Assembly: GCA_021397835.1 (NCBI GenBank)
Contig: JAJFZO010000579.1
Location: 2,061,001 to 2,125,000 of the forward strand
Length of the DNA stretch: 64,000 nt
DNA from: Moringa oleifera
Taxonomy: Eukaryota > Streptophyta > Magnoliopsida > Brassicales > Moringaceae
Direction: 5' to 3'
Shown here piece after piece: positions 62,801 to 64,000 of the stretch (within the stretch, counting starts at the first letter, position 1; every line of letters starts with the position of its first letter). A model generated the notes under the pieces. It ran no database searches and had not been told where the DNA came from. It worked only from the letters and a program-made list of their open reading frames with translations. The position numbers were made by a program, and so were the translations under genes.

Positions 62801-62880
62801 AATATGCATTATACAGATGATACCTTTTTACATGATATTGGAACTTGTTTTCCAGTAAAGCATTCTCCTATTACCAATTA
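59850..62880 (+). repeat. diverged unit 4 and internally repeated flank
   Basis: Three short passages (59850-60170, 61380-61520 and 62320-62470) share words such as GAGCTTCA.CTAATGAATTGT and CTCTCATTT.AGTCTGAAGTT. 61011-61060 matches 43376 (GCTTTACTGTGAAGAACACA). 62590-62690 matches 55790-55860, and 62700-62860 matches 50147-50310. This is an older, shuffled copy of the same unit. A coding-like piece at 61800-61950 is unrecognised. Confidence 0.5.
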
Positions 62881-63738
62881 GGTCTTTTTCTTGCATGATC
62901 ACAGGCTTCAGTTTAGTTCCAGTTCTCCGTTTTCCTTGCTCTTCCACGAAAAGCAGAGTACCTGAACCATCGATAGAATATTTGCACACTTTGGCCGCTA
63001 ACTAATGACATAAAACATAAAAACACAGCTAATCACTAATAAAAGGCTTCATCAAGTATGTAAAAAGGAAACAGAAACCCACTATACAAAAAAAAAATGT
63101 CTATCTTGATCACATTCTGTACCCTGCATGCCTCATTTGAGAGAACAAGGTTTGTTCTTAATAACTAAAGTCTGATAAACCAGCTAATCAGATTACAATA
63201 GATAGACCAAATTTGTAATGGGAGCAAGATGGCATGTTTTACTGGAAAAGAAGTTCCGGCTCTCATGTAATAAAGTATCATCTCTACAAGTTTTGTTGCA
63301 AATTGGAGCCTACATATTCACCAACATTGAAATCCAGTATAAAACTCTATTCAACATCAATACAAAACATTCTATTTTGCTACCGCCCAGATTGGGTTGG
63401 ACAAATTGAATTCAGCAGTCATGGTGTCTTTGGGTGAGATTCCAGGGATGTACAAGAAACAGCCTCCTAACTCATACTAACTGACCAAATTTTAGTGGAT
63501 GTACTTTTTAGCATAAAATCAGTCTGCGACTTATCTTTACAATTGGCAAACAATGCTATAAACTTAAAAAATTTGGAATTTAAATGGGAATTATGAAATT
63601 TGAGCTAAAAAACAATGGATTAATGTGCTTCTCAAAATGATGACATGTTCATGAATTTTGTAACATTTTCTAAACTGTCATATTTTTTTCTTTTCTAATG
63701 CAAAGTAGAAATTATATTTATATCATCTAATATCCAAA
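62881..63738. other. spacer without a recognisable gene
   Basis: Balanced to AT-rich sequence. The two overlapping frames at 63218-63437 have no domain. I see no gene or repeat here. Confidence 0.5.
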
Positions 63739-64000
63739 TTACATATATGGGTGGGTAAAGAATCCACCCAAAAAATAAATGCCCATATCTACTGACAAAC
63801 TAGATAGATTATGCGCTAGCTTATTTATTTTCCTTGACGTATATTGAAAGAAGCACAGAGAACACTGCCGTGCCAGGGTATTTATATCTGAGCATATGCT
63901 CTCCCATTCACAAATCTCCTCTTGACTTTGTAGTATTTTCTGTATTACTTGAAGGCAGTCACTTTCCACACATATTTGCATCTGTTAAAACCTTAGAGCT
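63739..64000 (-). pseudogene. RNase H (RVT_3) fragment of a LINE-type element, runs off the right edge
   Basis: The - strand reads ICVESDCLQVIQKILQSQEE, then ICSDINTLARQCSLCFFQYT and SRKINKLAHNLSSLS. This matches the plant RNase H pattern VESDCL.VI..I...E ... DI..L ... R..NK.AH.LA. An in-frame TAA at 63985-63987 just upstream of the only Met shows the copy is broken. The rest of the element, if any, lies beyond 64000. Confidence 0.65.

Noticed and set aside
1..64000. CRISPR arrays, bacterial operons, viral or organellar insertions
   Set aside because: No regularly spaced repeats, no operon-like gene packing and no chloroplast or mitochondrial genes were seen.

Overview
The window is nuclear DNA from a flowering plant, most likely a eudicot. 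The evidence is intron-split genes with GT/AG junctions, plant-only families (PLS-class PPR, NAC, BOR boron exporter), TC-rich leaders and very AT-rich spacers. I cannot name the species. There is no bacterial, viral or organellar gene content, no CRISPR array and no RNA gene that I could support.

Left part (1-23.4 kb), all genes on the + strand. The window opens inside an alpha/beta-hydrolase gene (five visible exons, 220-3228). Next come a promoter/leader-like stretch with no gene behind it (about 3.96-4.95 kb) and a decayed retroelement-type coding remnant (6.8-7.9 kb). These are followed by an intronless, short PLS-class PPR gene (10346-11281), a seven-exon WD40 gene of the STRAP family (15095-21011) and, 0.7 kb further on, a two-exon histone H2A.Z gene (21689-23220).

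Middle part (23.4-42 kb). AT-rich spacer holds a broken PIF/Harbinger-type DNA transposon (about 28.97-32.3 kb). Its transposase relic is on the - strand and its Myb/SANT-like ORF1 relic is on the + strand. Two shorter AT-rich relatives lie at about 24.5-25.3 and 38.06-38.7 kb. Between them is a complete 13-exon BOR1-type boron transporter gene (34037-37125). Its stop codon is followed by 42 further open codons in the same frame. A small single-exon plant protein of unknown function follows (41548-41928).

Right part (about 42.3-63 kb). I found no clearly intact gene here. The region is built from at least four diverged direct copies of one 5-6.5 kb unit, carrying scraps of unrelated genes: two intronless NAC copies on the - strand (one with two nonsense codons, one split by a single-base frameshift), a PI4-kinase-alpha N-terminus, a 2-oxoglutarate dioxygenase N-terminus, a CAF1-type deadenylase C-terminus and LINE/RNase H pieces. 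A further RNase H fragment runs off the right edge.

The intact genes act in separate processes (boron export, chromatin, WD40 scaffold, organelle RNA binding, hydrolase) and do not form a pathway. The most unusual parts are the BOR stop/extension and the duplicated gene-fragment cluster. I saw no convincing new biological system. Exon boundaries were read by eye from splice consensus, reading phase and remembered family sequences, without alignment software.
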